Positions 62,497 through 64,000 of a DNA stretch of 64,000 nt are shown here, in pieces. The notes beneath the pieces are model-generated. The model was not told where the DNA came from. It saw only the letters and a list, made by a program, of their open reading frames with translations, and made no database searches. The position numbers and the translations under genes are program-made. Each line of letters opens with the position of its first letter. Within the stretch, counting starts at the first letter, position 1. The DNA lies in assembly GCF_032477075.1 (NCBI RefSeq), contig NZ_JAWDXO010000005.1:66108-130107 (forward strand). The letters run 5' to 3'. The stretch is from Fusobacterium sp. (GTDB lineage Bacteria; Fusobacteriota; Fusobacteriia; Fusobacteriales; Fusobacteriaceae).

Positions 62497-62677
62497 TATT
62501 TCACCTCTTGAGTTTTTTTAGTGATATTACAAATAGTATTTATAAAGGCTTTTCTTTATAATATTATATCATGTTAATAATAAAAAAATAAGTATTTACA
62601 AATATATCTTTAATTTTTTATGAAAATAATCTAAAAATCTATTTTTTAAATAAAATATAGGTAAAATTAAAAAAAGA

Positions 62678-62706
62678 TTGGATTATAAAAATATTTGCAT
62701 TATAAT
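62678..62706 (+). promoter_or_regulatory. Predicted hutX promoter
   Basis: TTGGAT (62678-62683) and TATAAT (62701-62706) are 17 bp apart. The surrounding ATTATAA...TATAAT symmetry near the -10 may be a Fur-type site, but the match is weak. Confidence 0.6.
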
Positions 62707-62741
62707 ATATTTGTATAATCAAACAATAACAGGAGGATATT

Positions 62742-63218
62742 ATGAAGGAAAAGATTGAGGAAATATTGAAAAATGGGGAAGGAGCATCATTGTCAAAAAT
62801 ATCTAAAGATTTGGAGATATCTTTTATAGAGGTATTGAGACAGGCACCAGCACCAACTGTAAGGAAATATGATATATCTAAGTTAGATGAACTTTTTGAT
62901 ATATTGAGAAGCTGGGAAAAAGTATTGTTACTGGTTGTTACACCTAGTTTCGTTTTAGAAATAAAAGATAAATTTCCAAAAGGATTTTATTCTCATGGAT
63001 TTTTAAATTTTCATGATGGATCATCTTCTATAGGGGGACATTTATCAGCTTCTAAAATAAAAGAAATATTTGCTGTGGAAGATATGATGTATGGAAGAAA
63101 AAGCTGCTCTATAAAATTCTTTGGAGAAGATGAAAAAGAAATATTTGCTGTTTATGTTCCAAGAGATGAAAAGAAAGAACTTATAAAAGAATGTTTAGAC
63201 AGCTTCAATAATTTATAA
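62742..63218 (+). CDS. hutX: HutX-family heme utilisation protein
   Basis: This 158-residue protein is a HutX/HuvX-family cytosolic heme carrier or degradation accessory. It has EEILKNGEGASLSKISKDLEIS and LLLVVTPSFVLEIKDKFPKG, then GFLNFHDGSSSIGGHLSASK and the C-terminal SIKFFGEDEKEIFAVYVPRD. It is a single-gene unit with its own promoter and a hairpin at 63240-63272. Regulation by iron is likely but not shown. Confidence 0.85.
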   Translation: MKEKIEEILKNGEGASLSKISKDLEISFIEVLRQAPAPTVRKYDISKLDELFDILRSWEKVLLLVVTPSFVLEIKDKFPKGFYSHGFLNFHDGSSSIGGHLSASKIKEIFAVEDMMYGRKSCSIKFFGEDEKEIFAVYVPRDEKKELIKECLDSFNNL

Positions 63219-63239
63219 TAAAAAATTAATTCAAAAAAT

Positions 63240-63272
63240 AAAGAAAGCAGTTAATAAAAAACCGCTTTCTTT
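63240..63272 (+). terminator. Hairpin after hutX
   Basis: AAAGAAAGC (63240-63248) pairs with GCTTTCTTT (63264-63272). The downstream T-run is weak. Confidence 0.65.
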
Positions 63273-63389
63273 ATATCTATATTATAAAACATCTTGGGGA
63301 AAGATTTATTATGTTTTAAGTATACCGTTCTTTTGTGGCATTTGTATTACAAACATAAGAATTTTAAAAAACATCTAGGAGGTAGCAGA

Positions 63390-63782
63390 ATGAGAAAAAG
63401 TTTATTAATGCTTGCATTGGTGAGCAGTCTTGTTTCATATGGTGCAGAATTTAGAAATGGTCTCTACAGAGGAGTATTTGTATCAGGTCAGGAAACACAG
63501 GTTGAGGTGCAGTTTAATTTAAAAGATGATATTGTAAGTAATCCTAAATACAGAACGCTTGCATATAAAGGAACTGACTATTTAAAAGAAAAATCTGTAG
63601 CTGATCAGAAAGAAAGATATGAGACTATTTTAAAATTCACAGATGGAAAAAAATTTAAAGAAGTTCTAGAAAAACTATACAAACCAGAAGAAATAGAAGT
63701 AGCTGGAGCTTCTGTAAGAGGAACAAAAATAAGGGCTGCAATGCAGAATGCTGTAAATAGCGGAGTATATAAACCTGATTAA
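63390..63782 (+). CDS. Exported FMN-binding-domain-like protein
   Basis: This 130-residue protein starts with a signal peptide (MRKSLLMLALVSSLVSYGA) and then one FMN-binding-like domain: NGLYRGVFVSGQETQVEVQF, YRTLAYKGTDYL, and GASVRGTKIRAAMQNAV near the end, in the place of the GAT flavinylation segment of RnfG-type domains. It is probably periplasmic. The ATG at 63390 with AGGAGGT is used; upstream in-frame residues are non-coding. Covalent FMN is not shown, because the Thr of GAT is not evident here (GASV). Confidence 0.7.
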   Translation: MRKSLLMLALVSSLVSYGAEFRNGLYRGVFVSGQETQVEVQFNLKDDIVSNPKYRTLAYKGTDYLKEKSVADQKERYETILKFTDGKKFKEVLEKLYKPEEIEVAGASVRGTKIRAAMQNAVNSGVYKPD

Positions 63783-63799
63783 AATAAATTAATCATAGT

Positions 63800-63844
63800 G
63801 AACCTGAACTGTTGGATAAAATCCAATGGAACAGGTTCTTTTTT
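63800..63844 (+). terminator. Terminator after the FMN-binding-like gene
   Basis: GAACCTG (63800-63806) pairs with CAGGTTC (63832-63838), with inner TTGGA/TCCAA, then a T-run. Confidence 0.8.
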
Positions 63845-63896
63845 GTTATCTCCTGTTAATTGATGTTAAGCAGAGTTAAAAATAGGAGTTTATCTC

Positions 63897-63924
63897 TTGA
63901 TTTTAAGAATTAAATGGATATAAT
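63897..63924 (+). promoter_or_regulatory. Predicted promoter of the gene at the window end
   Basis: TTGATT (63897-63902) and TATAAT (63919-63924) are 16 bp apart, 58 bp before the ATG at 63982. Confidence 0.55.
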
Positions 63925-63981
63925 ATTATTCACGTATATAGAATTGTATATTCTGCATATGAAAAAAATCTGGGAGGAAAA

Positions 63982-64000
63982 ATGAAAAAAGTTATTAAAA
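63982..64000 (+). CDS. Start of a gene cut by the window edge
   Basis: An ATG preceded by GGGAGGA opens MKKVIK and runs off the window. Its product cannot be told; the basic start would suit a signal peptide. Confidence 0.6.

Overview
The window is AT-rich, densely packed, and carries almost every hallmark of a Fusobacterium chromosome: an rnfCDGEAB ion pump, amino-acid fermentation genes, a type V autotransporter with a terminal Phe, AGA as the main arginine codon, and strong AGGAGG ribosome sites. The genus call is an inference from gene content. The varium/ulcerans/mortiferum group looks most likely, but the species cannot be settled here. I see no rRNA, tRNA, CRISPR array or transposase.

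Layout. 0-6 kb: a UspA-like protein, a YfcE-type phosphodiesterase, pheS, pheT and an Fe-S serine dehydratase in one + strand run. 6-11.8 kb: pth, then the six-gene Rnf operon. 12-20.6 kb: an MFS transporter, then a minus-strand operon (NhaC antiporter, YtcJ-like amidohydrolase, DMT transporter, RpiR regulator), a GNAT enzyme and gdhA. 21-36.8 kb: the 2-hydroxyglutarate pathway of glutamate fermentation, with hgdH, a cytoplasmic subtilase, a BglG-type regulator, then gcdD-gcdC-gcdB-gctA-gctB-gcdA-gltS-hgdC-hgdA-hgdB and a leucine-rich repeat protein. 36.8-41.7 kb: birA-bioB-bioD-bioA and a flavodoxin/ferredoxin fusion. 42-46 kb: an AspT-like transporter, two GNAT enzymes and a Fic protein. 46-51.8 kb: an orphan plasmid-type Rep protein divergent from a PTS/glycosylasparaginase/dipeptidase operon. 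52-57 kb: a sucrose cassette (lacI-type regulator, scrA, scrB, scrK) bounded by two copies of a 51-bp repeat. 57-64 kb: a DUF5131 protein, a likely small RNA, an autotransporter, two small proteins sharing one DNA-binding-like domain, HutX, and an FMN-binding-like exported protein.

How the genes fit together. GltS imports glutamate with Na+. GdhA makes 2-oxoglutarate, HgdH makes (R)-2-hydroxyglutarate, GctAB makes the CoA ester, HgdC-activated HgdAB dehydrates it to glutaconyl-CoA, and GcdABCD decarboxylates that to crotonyl-CoA while exporting Na+. GcdC carries biotin, so the adjacent birA-bioBDA operon supplies its cofactor. Rnf links reduced ferredoxin to NAD+ and the same ion gradient. 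The block from about 22.35 to 41.7 kb uses ATT for Ile and some CGA/CGT for Arg, while the flanks prefer ATA and AGA. This suggests the pathway block has a different recent history from its surroundings.

The least explained items are the 51-bp promoter repeat around the sucrose genes, the short RNA candidate at 58551-58613, the AT-hook/RHH-like small protein with its paralogous neighbour, the glycosylasparaginase PTS operon, and the subtilase plus phosphosite-less BglG regulator in front of the glutaconyl-CoA decarboxylase operon.
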